From: Ruegeria arenilitoris
Lineage (GTDB): Bacteria; Pseudomonadota; Alphaproteobacteria; Rhodobacterales; Rhodobacteraceae
Length of the DNA: 64,000 nucleotides
NCBI RefSeq assembly: GCF_013032855.1
Contig: NZ_WQDA01000002.1
Location: 744,001-808,000 of the forward strand
Direction: 5' to 3'
The translations under genes were made by a program, and so were the position numbers. This document shows, in pieces, positions 17,432 to 25,583 of this stretch (position 1 is its first letter; each line of letters begins with the position of its first letter). The notes beneath the pieces are model-generated. The model made no database searches. It was not told where the DNA came from and saw nothing but the letters and a program-made list of their open reading frames with translations.

Positions 17432-18294
17432 GCGGTCTCTCCCTTGGCGCGGGCATAGGCGATTTTCGCAGCGCGTTTTGCCAGAACGCCGGCCACTTCG
17501 GTTCGAAATTCGATCGTGCCGCGCTTATCGTCGATGGGTTTGCAGGCCGCCGAGGCGGCGGCGGCCAGCGCCGCCAGCGCGGCATGGTCCAGCGTGGTGC
17601 CGATCAGCGCCCGGGTGCAGTCTTCGACCAGCAGGACGGTGGGCGCCACGGCCCCCAGCGCAACGCGGGCCTCGGTGATCGTGTCACCATCGACGCGCAG
17701 GTTCACGCCCACGCCGACCACGGCGATGTCCATCTCGGTGCGCGGAATGAAGCGCAGATAGGCGTCGCCGCCACTCGCGCCCCGCGCCGGGATGTGCAGA
17801 GCCGAGATCAGTTCGCCCTGCGCCAGCGAGGTCTTGCCGGGGCCGGTCGGGATGTCCTCGACCGCCACGACCCGATCGCCCGCGGGGCCGGTCACCGTCG
17901 CCGTAACCCCTGCGGCCACCATGGCCGGAACCGAGTCGGCTGCGGGCGAGCCGTTGCACAAGTTGCCCGTCAGCGTGGCACGGCCCTGAACCTGGGTCGA
18001 ACCGATCAGGTCCATCGCCTCGACCACACCGGGCCACTCGCGGCCCAGTTGGGGATGTTCGCTCATCTCGGCGCCGGTGACGGCCACGCCCAGCGTCCAG
18101 CTGCCGTCGGCGTGGCGGGCGATGTCGCGCACCCCGTCGATGGCCTTGATGTCGATCAGGGTGTCGGGGGTCACGATCTCGGACCGCAGTTGCACCAGAA
18201 CGTCGGTGCCGCCGGCCAGAAACCGCGTGATGCCCGTAGCATGGGCAGCCAGATCCGAAGCTTCGGCAAAGCTGGCGGGGCGGTGATATTGCAT
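17428..18294 (-). CDS. FAD-binding subunit of xanthine dehydrogenase family
   Basis: 288 aa, the medium (FAD) subunit. AGGTDVLVQLRS (38-49) is the pyrophosphate-binding loop, and TLTGNLCNGSPAADSVPA is the second FAD motif of CoxM-type subunits. The CO-dehydrogenase flavoprotein C-terminal domain follows (from about residue 180). The start MQYHRPASF has GCGAGG about 7 bases upstream; an in-frame ATG 11 codons earlier is less likely. It is first in the four-gene operon ending with the MoaD-like gene. Confidence 0.93.
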   Translation of the reverse strand: MQYHRPASFAEASDLAAHATGITRFLAGGTDVLVQLRSEIVTPDTLIDIKAIDGVRDIARHADGSWTLGVAVTGAEMSEHPQLGREWPGVVEAMDLIGSTQVQGRATLTGNLCNGSPAADSVPAMVAAGVTATVTGPAGDRVVAVEDIPTGPGKTSLAQGELISALHIPARGASGGDAYLRFIPRTEMDIAVVGVGVNLRVDGDTITEARVALGAVAPTVLLVEDCTRALIGTTLDHAALAALAAAASAACKPIDDKRGTIEFRTEVAGVLAKRAAKIAYARAKGETA

Positions 18295-18420
18295 GATTGT
18301 ACCTCGCGCCTGTTGGTCAGGGTTCACTGGGTTTGGGGCGACGTTAGAGCAGCCGCGCGGCGGCGTCCATGGCCCGCGCGACCTATTTTTTCGCCTGAAA
18401 ATGTCGCTTTCCGACCGGGG

Positions 18421-21400
18421 TCAGAGGTCGATCTCGACCACCCCGCCCGGCTCGGCCGCGCGGCTCTGGCACAGAATCAGTGCCGATTCCCGCTGATTGC
18501 GCGACAGGACGAAATCGCGATGCTCGACCTCGCCCGCAATCAGCCCGCATTTGCAGACGCCGCAGATGCCGTCGGCGCATTTCACGTCGACATGGATGCC
18601 GGCCTCGTTCAGCACCTGCGCCGCGTCTTTGTCGACGGGCACCTCGAGGTCACGCCCTGACCGTGCCAGCCGCAAGGTGAACGGGTGGTTTTCAAAATCG
18701 GGCTGCTCGGGCACCGAGAAATACTCCAGATGCCGGGCCTCCTCGGGCCAGCCCTGACATTCGGCAGCCTGCATCACCGCCTCCATGTAGCGGTCCGGGC
18801 CGCAGGTATAGACATGCCAGCCGTCGCGATAGCCCGCCAGGATCGTGTCTAGGTCGGCGCGGGTGCCCTCGTCCGAGACATGCAGATGCACGCGATCCGC
18901 CCAGGGCGCGGCGGCCAGATCGGCCAGATACCCGGCCTTTTCCCGTGAGGGGACGGAATAATGCAGATCGAAATCGCGGCCCAGCGCGTTCAGGCGATGC
19001 GCGAAGGCGATCATCGGGGTGATGCCGATGCCGCCGCCCATCAGCAGAGTGCGGGAGGCGGTCTCGTCCAGTTGGAAATGATTGATCGGCTTTGACACGA
19101 ACACCTTGCGGCCCGGCGTGAAGATCCGGTGCAGCAGGGCCGATCCGCCGCGGCCCTGATCCTCGCGCAGGACCCCGATCTGATAGGTCATGCGGTCGGC
19201 CGGGTCCCCGGACATCGAGTATTGCCGCAGAAATTCCGGCGCCACCAACACGTCCAGATGCGCGCCGGCCGTCCAATCCGGCAAGGGCGCACCGTCCGGG
19301 GCCGAGAATTCGTATTTGCTGACATCCGGCGTCATCTTCTCGACCTTGGTCACCTCGACCCGCATGACCGGGGCGTCGCCGGAGATCGTGTAGCGATGAA
19401 CCACCGACAGGTCTCCGGCGGCCAGACGCGCCTTGTACTCCTCGGCGGTGACCATCGCCTGATAGGCGGCAATCCCGGCTTCGCGGTCCATCGCAAAGGG
19501 ATAGGGCCAGGGATGCGGCGCAATGGGGGCGGGATAGACGGCCAGCGTCTGATCCTCGTATTTCAGGTCAAGATCCTTTTGCAGATCGCGCCGGTTCAGC
19601 GGGTGCGCTGTGGGCCGATAGGCGCCGTCGGGCTGCAGTTCCAGATCCCACCACCATTTCTTGGTGTCGTTCAGCCCGCCATTGCCCAGCGCATCGTCCA
19701 GTTTCGCCAGCGCGGGCGCAGCGGCGGGAATGGTCATCGCAGCCCAGCGGAAGGGGCGTTCGGCGAACAGCCCTTCCAGGTTCCAGGGGCAGGTCTTCAT
19801 GCAGCGCCCGCACATCGCCCCGCCGGGCGTGGTGATCCGGTAGGTGGCGCATTTCTGGCTGTCGGATTTCCAGATCTCGTAGCCGTTGAACATCAGCTTG
19901 GGCCCGGCGGTGATCGCCCCCGAGGGGCATTCGCGAGCACATTTGTTGCAGCTTTCGCAGAACCGCTGCAGGCCAAAGTCGATGGGCTTGTCGTGGGTCA
20001 TGGGCATGTCGGTGGTCACCACACCCGATTTCAGGCGCGGGCCCAGGAACGGGTTCAGAATGACCTCGCCGATGCGGCTGACCTCGCCCAGCCCCGACAG
20101 CAACAGCAGCGGCGGCTGCAGCACTTCGCCATCCATCACCGTATGCGCCTTGGCCTTGTAGCCCAGATTGCGGATCTGACGGGCCAATACCCCACCCAGC
20201 AGCGAGAACCGCAGATAGGCGCGCATCGACTGGGCGACGCTGATCCAGTCATCGCCGGAAGCGCCCTCCATCGTTTCATAGCCCTGGTCGATGATCATGC
20301 TGACGGCCTGATCGTGGGGCGGCAAGATTTCCTCGCCGGTAGCGTCGTGGGAATACCACGCCCATTCGGGGCAGCGGCAGAGGCCCACGGCATCGACGCT
20401 CAGGAAATAGCTGGCCGCCTTAATGTTCGCCGCGTTGCGCTCGGCATCGGTGGGGCTGGCGACCTCGGCGCTGTCGCCGTCCTGCAGCAGGACGAAGGCC
20501 CCCAGCGCGCGCCGTTGGGCAAAGCTGGGCGCGGATTTTCGGACGTAGTGCCCGCCCTTTGCCGCGTCCTGCAGCGGTTTGCCCATGTCGCCGAACTGCG
20601 CCCGCGCAAACATGTCGGCGCGTTTGGGCACGCGGGCCACGTTCGCTTCGTCGATATAGGTGGTCGGGCTGTCCACGCGTTTGAGCGTCTCGAACGGGTG
20701 CGCGCCATCGACATAGCGGCGGCGGGCGAAAGGGTCGCGGTTCAGCGCGCTTTTGGCAAAACCCGCGCCCAGCCACCACGCGGGGCCTTGGGTGCGGAAC
20801 CACGGCTGCCGGTCGCGCGGGGCCAGCGGTCGATCATGGGCGATTTCCATCTCGGTGGTCACGGCGGCCAGCCCGAACCGGCGCCCCAGCCAAGGGGCCA
20901 CGGCGGTGCCATCCTCGGCCCAGACCAGCCCGGCTGCGGCGGCAAGGCGCGGCAGGTCCACGTCCGAGGACATCACCGAATGCGCCCGCGCGTCATACCC
21001 CAAAAGCCGGATGTAGTTGGCGATCACCACCGCGTTTTCGGTGGCCAGCAGGCAGGCGCGGTGATCCTGCGCATCCAGGATCCACTCGGCGCCGGGCTCG
21101 GCCGGATCGGGGTCGCGGTGATGTTCGTACAGGAACACGATGGCATGGAGATGGGCGGTGATCGGCCCCGGCTGGGCCGCGACGCTGTCGCGCAGGTCGG
21201 CCATGATCACGTCGATCCCCGAGGCCAGGGTCTTTGTCTGCCGGGTCTGCAGCGCATGGGCCAGCCGGTCGATATCGGGGTTGCGCCGGGGCTGGTCCAG
21301 CAGCGCCTGCGGCGGCAGAGGCCCGCAACCCATCATCGATGCATCGTTGAAATAGCCAAATGCCTTCAGGTGGTTGGCGCGCTCGACCGGATCGCCGGGC

Positions 21401-21633
21401 ATCTCAGCCCGGGCCGGATTGACGAAGCCATCGCGGATGGTGTCCAGCATCGCCTGAAACTCGCCCATCGCGTTGACGATGCTGTCGGGCTGCTCGGGGC
21501 GGTCGAAACTCAGCACCGGCATGGGCGCTAGCGCCGACAGATCGGGCAGCGCATCCTGTCGCCGCAGCCGTTCCAGCGGAAAAGGCCCCATGTGAACGGG
21601 TCGGTTCTTGTCCGAGAAAAAGCGGATCCCCAT
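18421..21633 (-). CDS. Cytoplasmic B12-dependent reductive dehalogenase fused to FMN/2Fe-2S reductase
   Basis: 1070 aa. The N-terminal 700 residues match RdhA enzymes: two ferredoxin-type [4Fe-4S] sites, C559-x2-C562-x2-C565-x3-C569 and C595...C608-x2-C611-x3-C615. Residues 745-1070 form a phthalate-dioxygenase-reductase-like module: RQYSMSG (flavin), GGGIGITPM and TCGPDRYMEA (NAD(P)H), and a plant-type 2Fe-2S site in CADGICGVCKC. This is the respiration-independent BhbA/NpRdhA type, which removes halogen from aromatics using NAD(P)H, cobalamin and FeS. No Tat leader and no membrane anchor gene (rdhB) are present. Tyr427 may correspond to the catalytic Tyr of NpRdhA. A LysR gene is divergent. 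Confidence 0.88.
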   Translation of the reverse strand: MGIRFFSDKNRPVHMGPFPLERLRRQDALPDLSALAPMPVLSFDRPEQPDSIVNAMGEFQAMLDTIRDGFVNPARAEMPGDPVERANHLKAFGYFNDASMMGCGPLPPQALLDQPRRNPDIDRLAHALQTRQTKTLASGIDVIMADLRDSVAAQPGPITAHLHAIVFLYEHHRDPDPAEPGAEWILDAQDHRACLLATENAVVIANYIRLLGYDARAHSVMSSDVDLPRLAAAAGLVWAEDGTAVAPWLGRRFGLAAVTTEMEIAHDRPLAPRDRQPWFRTQGPAWWLGAGFAKSALNRDPFARRRYVDGAHPFETLKRVDSPTTYIDEANVARVPKRADMFARAQFGDMGKPLQDAAKGGHYVRKSAPSFAQRRALGAFVLLQDGDSAEVASPTDAERNAANIKAASYFLSVDAVGLCRCPEWAWYSHDATGEEILPPHDQAVSMIIDQGYETMEGASGDDWISVAQSMRAYLRFSLLGGVLARQIRNLGYKAKAHTVMDGEVLQPPLLLLSGLGEVSRIGEVILNPFLGPRLKSGVVTTDMPMTHDKPIDFGLQRFCESCNKCARECPSGAITAGPKLMFNGYEIWKSDSQKCATYRITTPGGAMCGRCMKTCPWNLEGLFAERPFRWAAMTIPAAAPALAKLDDALGNGGLNDTKKWWWDLELQPDGAYRPTAHPLNRRDLQKDLDLKYEDQTLAVYPAPIAPHPWPYPFAMDREAGIAAYQAMVTAEEYKARLAAGDLSVVHRYTISGDAPVMRVEVTKVEKMTPDVSKYEFSAPDGAPLPDWTAGAHLDVLVAPEFLRQYSMSGDPADRMTYQIGVLREDQGRGGSALLHRIFTPGRKVFVSKPINHFQLDETASRTLLMGGGIGITPMIAFAHRLNALGRDFDLHYSVPSREKAGYLADLAAAPWADRVHLHVSDEGTRADLDTILAGYRDGWHVYTCGPDRYMEAVMQAAECQGWPEEARHLEYFSVPEQPDFENHPFTLRLARSGRDLEVPVDKDAAQVLNEAGIHVDVKCADGICGVCKCGLIAGEVEHRDFVLSRNQRESALILCQSRAAEPGGVVEIDL

Positions 21634-21669
21634 CGCGTGCCTCCTGTTGCCAAGCTTCCCCTAGCGCGG

Positions 21670-21692
21670 CATGAACAGCAATACCATTCATG
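21670..21692. promoter_or_regulatory. Dyad in the rdhA/lysR divergent promoter region
   Basis: CATGAA (21670-21675) and TTCATG (21687-21692) form a perfect inverted repeat with an 11-base spacer, in the 75-bp gap between the reductive dehalogenase and its LysR gene. Spacing fits a LysR recognition site. Confidence 0.45.
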
Positions 21693-21708
21693 GCGGATCA
21701 TAAACGGT

Positions 21709-22611
21709 ATGAAGAAAATTGATTTCACGGATCTGGACGGCAAGGTCCTGCGCACCTTTCTGACGATCCTCGAGGAAAACTCAGTGTCCAAGGCCGCCGA
21801 CCGCCTGGGCGTCACGCAATCAGCCATCAGCCACACGTTGGCCAAGCTGCGGCAGGTGCTGGGCGATCCGCTGTTCGTGCGGTCGGGCCAGGGGCTGCGC
21901 GCGACCGAGCGGGCGCTGGCGCTGAAAGACCCGATGCAGAGGGTGCTGGACGGTATGCGTGCCCTGACCGACGAGCGGCCCTTTGACCCGCTGTCCGAAG
22001 AGATCACCGTCCAGATCGCCACCAACGACATGCCGCGCGAGCTGATCTTTCCGCAGTTACTGCGCAGGGCGCGGGCCGATGGGGTGCGGCTGCGGCTGGG
22101 GTTCATGCCCTCTGGCGTGCCCGACCCGGAACTGCTGCGCAGCGACAGGTGCCAGCTGATGCTGACACCACTGCCGCCGGACGGCCCCGACATCTTTCAA
22201 AAGCTGCTGGTGAGCAGCCCCCTGATGGTGTTCTACGACGCCGAACGCCGCGACCCGCCCGCCGATTGGGCCGCCTATTGCGCCGCCGACCATGTCGAGG
22301 TGCGGTTTCCCGATGGGCGCAACGCGCGGGCGGTGATGCGCGGCGTGGACCAGAGCCAGATCCGTCCGCCCACCGTGACCCTGCCGCATTTCAACGCGAT
22401 CCCGGCCTTCGTGAAGGGCAGCGACCTGATCTCGACCGACACGGCCCTGATGAAACAAGGGCCTTTGGCGGCGCTGGACTGTGCGCCCCTGCCCTTCCAT
22501 TGTCAGCCTGTGTCGATCTACATGGTCTGGCACCAGCGGTTCGCCAACGATCCCGCCCATCGCTGGCTGCGGGGCCAAATCGCGGCGATTGGCGCCACGC
22601 TTCAGGACTGA
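21709..22611 (+). CDS. LysR family transcriptional regulator, divergent from reductive dehalogenase
   Basis: 300 aa. The winged helix-turn-helix covers residues 5-65 (LRTFLTILEENSVSKAADRL, then GVTQSAISHTLAKLRQVLGD and PLFVRSGQGL). A substrate-binding domain like the type-2 periplasmic proteins starts around residue 95. The start MKKIDFTDLDG was chosen because homology begins there; the frame remains open upstream into the rdhA gene. The divergent position suggests control of the reductive dehalogenase in response to a halogenated aromatic, which is inference. Its 3' end overlaps the next, convergent LysR gene by 10 bp. Confidence 0.92.
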   Translation: MKKIDFTDLDGKVLRTFLTILEENSVSKAADRLGVTQSAISHTLAKLRQVLGDPLFVRSGQGLRATERALALKDPMQRVLDGMRALTDERPFDPLSEEITVQIATNDMPRELIFPQLLRRARADGVRLRLGFMPSGVPDPELLRSDRCQLMLTPLPPDGPDIFQKLLVSSPLMVFYDAERRDPPADWAAYCAADHVEVRFPDGRNARAVMRGVDQSQIRPPTVTLPHFNAIPAFVKGSDLISTDTALMKQGPLAALDCAPLPFHCQPVSIYMVWHQRFANDPAHRWLRGQIAAIGATLQD

Positions 22612-23453
22612 GCCCGCAGCCAGTCGCGCATCAGCGCCACCAGATCCGGCTGCCGCGGCTTGCGCGGGGTGACGATATGGAACCCCAGATCGTCCAGCAG
22701 CACCTGCGCCAGCGGTTGAACCAACCGCCCCGCCATAAGCTCGGCCGCGACCAGTGGCGCATTGGCCAGCGCAAAGCCCTGCCCGGCCACGGCGGCGTCG
22801 ATGGCCAGGCTGGTCTGGCTGAAATTCATCATCCTCGGGCGCCCCTGCACGCCGGCACGTTCCAGAAACAGGGGCCACAGACCGTGTGAATCGCTCAGCA
22901 ATACATGCGCGAGCAGGTCTTGCGCCGATGTCACCTGCGCGGCCAGGTCGGGGCTGCCGACCACGACGAATTCGGTGGGGAACAGCGGCTCGGCCACAAG
23001 GCCGTCGCCAAACGGCGCGCGGCCCTGCCGCACCGCGATATCCACCCCGTCCGTCTGGAAATCGGCCAGCCGCTCGCGCGCATCGACCTGCACCGAAACA
23101 TCCGGGTGGCGCGCGGTGAAATCACCCAGCCGCGGCACCAGCCATTTCGAGGCAAAGCTGGGCGTGACCGACAAGGTGATCTGGCGCTGGCCGGACAGGT
23201 CTTCGACCGCCTCTTCGATCAGTCGGAAAGCCCGGCGCAGGGGCGCGTGGAACCGCCGTCCGGCCTCGGTCAGCCGCAGGCCGCGCGGCAGGCGGTCGAA
23301 CAACGGGGTGCCCAGCCGCGCCTCGAGGCCCCGGACCTGCTGAGCAACCGCCCCTTGGGTGACACCCAGTTCCTGCGCCGCCAGCCTGAAGTTCAGGTGA
23401 CGGGCCGACGCCTCGAAGGCGCGAAGGGCGTTCAGCGGAGGAAGGGCGGCCAT
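22602..23453 (-). CDS. LysR family regulator, GcvA type
   Basis: 283 aa. It begins MAALPPLNALRAFEASARHLNFRLAA, the usual opening of GcvA-like regulators, with HTH residues ELGVTQGAVAQQVRGLE and LPRGLRLTEAGR. The effector domain includes SFASKWLVPRL and the VDIAVRQG strand. A GTG three codons upstream (23462) is possible but lacks better support. It is divergent from the SDR gene, and the shared 104-bp region has a clear palindrome, so it probably controls that SDR. Confidence 0.92.
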   Translation of the reverse strand: MAALPPLNALRAFEASARHLNFRLAAQELGVTQGAVAQQVRGLEARLGTPLFDRLPRGLRLTEAGRRFHAPLRRAFRLIEEAVEDLSGQRQITLSVTPSFASKWLVPRLGDFTARHPDVSVQVDARERLADFQTDGVDIAVRQGRAPFGDGLVAEPLFPTEFVVVGSPDLAAQVTSAQDLLAHVLLSDSHGLWPLFLERAGVQGRPRMMNFSQTSLAIDAAVAGQGFALANAPLVAAELMAGRLVQPLAQVLLDDLGFHIVTPRKPRQPDLVALMRDWLRAQS

Positions 23454-23472
23454 GACGCTCACACAGTAGATT

Positions 23473-23493
23473 TTCTGCAGCCTTAGGGCAGAA
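23473..23493. promoter_or_regulatory. LysR-type palindrome between gcvA-like and SDR genes
   Basis: TTCTGC (23473-23478), nine bases, then GCAGAA (23488-23493): a perfect 6-bp inverted repeat placed midway in the divergent intergenic region. It resembles a T-N11-A LysR box. Confidence 0.5.
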
Positions 23494-23557
23494 GAACTGA
23501 TTGGTCAAACGGCCGGCCACGCTTCATCTTGGCGGCAGATTGAAATGGAGAACGAAG

Positions 23558-24262
23558 ATGACAGAAAAAGTAGCTCTGATCACCGCCGGCGGCAGCGGCA
23601 TGGGCGCGGATGCGGCGCGACGGCTGGCGGCGGACGGGTTCAGGGTGGGCATCCTGTCCTCGTCCGGCAAGGGCGAGGCACTGGCAGCCGAGCTGGGCGG
23701 CGTGGGCGTGACCGGCTCGAACCAGTCGAATGACGACCTGCAGAGGCTGGTGGATGCGGCGATGGCCCATTGGGGGCGGATCGACGTGCTGGTGAACTCA
23801 GCCGGGCACGGACCACGCGCACCGGTGCTGGAACTGACCGACAAGGACTGGCATCAGGGGATGGATGTCTATTTACTGAACGCCGTGCGCCCCACGCGGC
23901 TGGTGACGCCGATCATGCAGGCGCAGGAGGGCGGGGCGATCATCAACATCTCGACCTTCGCGGCGTTTGAGCCGGACCCGGTATTTCCAACCTCGGGCGT
24001 GTTCCGGGCGGGGCTGGCGGCGTTCACCAAGCTGTTCGCCGACAGATATGCCGCCGAGAACATCCGCATGAACAACGTCTTGCCCGGCTTCATCGACAGT
24101 CTGCCGGAAAAGGAGGAGTTCAAGGCCAAGATCCCCATGGGCCGCTACGGGCGCAGCTATGACGAGATCGCCTCGGTCATCGCGTTCCTGGCCTCCGAGG
24201 GCGGCGGCTATATCACCGGGCAGAACATCCGGGTGGATGGCGGGATCACCCGCTCGGTCTGA
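23558..24262 (+). CDS. SDR-fold protein with altered active site
   Basis: 234 aa short-chain dehydrogenase/reductase fold. The cofactor motif GGSGMG (11-16) and NSAG (80-83) are present, as is Ser132 and the C-terminal YITGQNIRVDGG. However, where the catalytic YxxxK is expected the sequence reads S146-GVF-R150, so both Tyr and Lys seem replaced. It may be a binding protein, have a different chemistry, or work with a partner. ATG 23558 has GGAGAACGAAG upstream. It is divergent from a GcvA-type LysR and convergent with the FAD oxidoreductase. Confidence 0.85.
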   Translation: MTEKVALITAGGSGMGADAARRLAADGFRVGILSSSGKGEALAAELGGVGVTGSNQSNDDLQRLVDAAMAHWGRIDVLVNSAGHGPRAPVLELTDKDWHQGMDVYLLNAVRPTRLVTPIMQAQEGGAIINISTFAAFEPDPVFPTSGVFRAGLAAFTKLFADRYAAENIRMNNVLPGFIDSLPEKEEFKAKIPMGRYGRSYDEIASVIAFLASEGGGYITGQNIRVDGGITRSV

Positions 24263-24266
24263 TCGG

Positions 24267-25541
24267 TCAAACCCTTGCCTTGATCAGATGCGTCAGCGCC
24301 GCGCCGGTTTCAAAAAATGCGCGGCGCAGGCCTGTCCAGCTTTCGATGTGCTCAGGCAACGGCGGCAGCGGCAGGCGGGCGGGGTCGCCCGCCAGCAGAC
24401 TGTCGGCCATCATGCGGCCGAACACCGTGCCCGGCCCGATCCCGCGCCCGGAATAGCCATGCGCCGACAGCGCGTTCGGCCCGATCTGCACCAGTTTCGG
24501 GATATGGTCCGAGGTCATGGCGATGCGCCCGTGCCAGCCGTCCTTCAGCGGTTGGCCGGCCAGCGCGGGAAAGATCTGCGCCAGTTTCCGCGTGATCCAG
24601 CCGCGATGAGCGAAACTGCCCGCGTGGCCCAGATCACCCATCGCCCCAATCACCAGCCGCCCGGCCTGATCCATGCGGAACGAGGTCATGATCAGCCCGG
24701 TATCCCAGCACCCCTCGCCCCCCGGCAGCAGGGTGGCGCGGATCTCCTCGGGCAGCGGATCGGTGGCGTATTGAAAGTAATAGACCGGCACATAGTCCTG
24801 CCGGGTGTCAGGCAGCCCCGCGTGATAGGCGTTGGTGGCCTGGATCAGCGCCTTGGCGCGCACCGTGCCTTGCGGCGTGTTCAGGTGCCAGACCTCGCCA
24901 TCGTGGTGCAGGGCCTGCACCGGGCTGTTGGCGTGGATCGCGGCCCCGGCCTGCCGCGCAGCGCGGGCGAGGCCCTGAACATAGGCCAGCGGCTGAATCG
25001 TTCCGGCGCGCGGGTCGAAGATGGCGCCGTGAAACGCCTCGCTGCCGGTGCGGCGGGCGGTTTCCTGCGCCGACAGCAGTTCGACCGGCGCGCCATCGGC
25101 GGACAGCTGTTGATGGCGGGTTTGGAGGTCGCGCAGGCCCTTGGGCGAATGGGCCAGGTGCAGGGTTCCGGCCTGCACCGGCTCGCAATCGATGGCGTGG
25201 TCACGGATCAGGCGGAACACTTCGGCCGGGGCCTGCGCCAGCAGGGTGATCAGCCGGTCGCCGGCCGCACGGCCCAGATGGGCGCGGATCTCGGCCGGGG
25301 GCAGCCACAGCCCGGCATTGGCCAGCCCGACATTGCGGCCCGACCCGCCATGGCCGATCTCAAGCGACTCGAGCAGACAGACCGACGCCCCCGCCTGCGC
25401 CGCGTGCAGCGCCGCCGAGCAGCCCGTATAGCCGCCGCCGATCACGGCAAGGTCCACCGTGACAGGCCCGGTCAGGGGCGGGGCATCCACCCGCTCGCGG
25501 CTGGTCTTGGTCCACAGGCTGATTTCCGGGTCGGTGGTCAT
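24267..25541 (-). CDS. FAD-dependent amine/amino acid oxidoreductase (DAO family)
   Basis: 424 aa. The dinucleotide motif is IGGGYTGCSAALHAA (34-48), followed by GSGRNVGLANAGL. The C-terminus has HGYSGRGIGPGTVFGRMMAD, the second FAD contact in DAO-family enzymes such as gamma-glutamylputrescine oxidase and DadA. It probably oxidises a secondary or primary amine; the exact substrate is unknown. It lies 42 bp after the FabD-like gene on the same strand, so it may be the last gene of the aminotransferase/E1 cluster. Confidence 0.85.
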   Translation of the reverse strand: MTTDPEISLWTKTSRERVDAPPLTGPVTVDLAVIGGGYTGCSAALHAAQAGASVCLLESLEIGHGGSGRNVGLANAGLWLPPAEIRAHLGRAAGDRLITLLAQAPAEVFRLIRDHAIDCEPVQAGTLHLAHSPKGLRDLQTRHQQLSADGAPVELLSAQETARRTGSEAFHGAIFDPRAGTIQPLAYVQGLARAARQAGAAIHANSPVQALHHDGEVWHLNTPQGTVRAKALIQATNAYHAGLPDTRQDYVPVYYFQYATDPLPEEIRATLLPGGEGCWDTGLIMTSFRMDQAGRLVIGAMGDLGHAGSFAHRGWITRKLAQIFPALAGQPLKDGWHGRIAMTSDHIPKLVQIGPNALSAHGYSGRGIGPGTVFGRMMADSLLAGDPARLPLPPLPEHIESWTGLRRAFFETGAALTHLIKARV

Positions 25542-25583
25542 GGGCGGGATGTCCTTGAATGCGCGCGCAGATTCCCCGAGCGC

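Noticed and set aside
19129..21531. 800-codon open frame on the plus strand across the reductive dehalogenase gene
   Set aside because: It is antisense to a clearly recognised enzyme; its translation is rich in Arg/Gly/His with no domain. High GC with G/C third positions opens such frames.
21634..21708. Cobalamin riboswitch before the B12-dependent dehalogenase
   Set aside because: The gap is only 75 bp and lacks a B12-box-like sequence.
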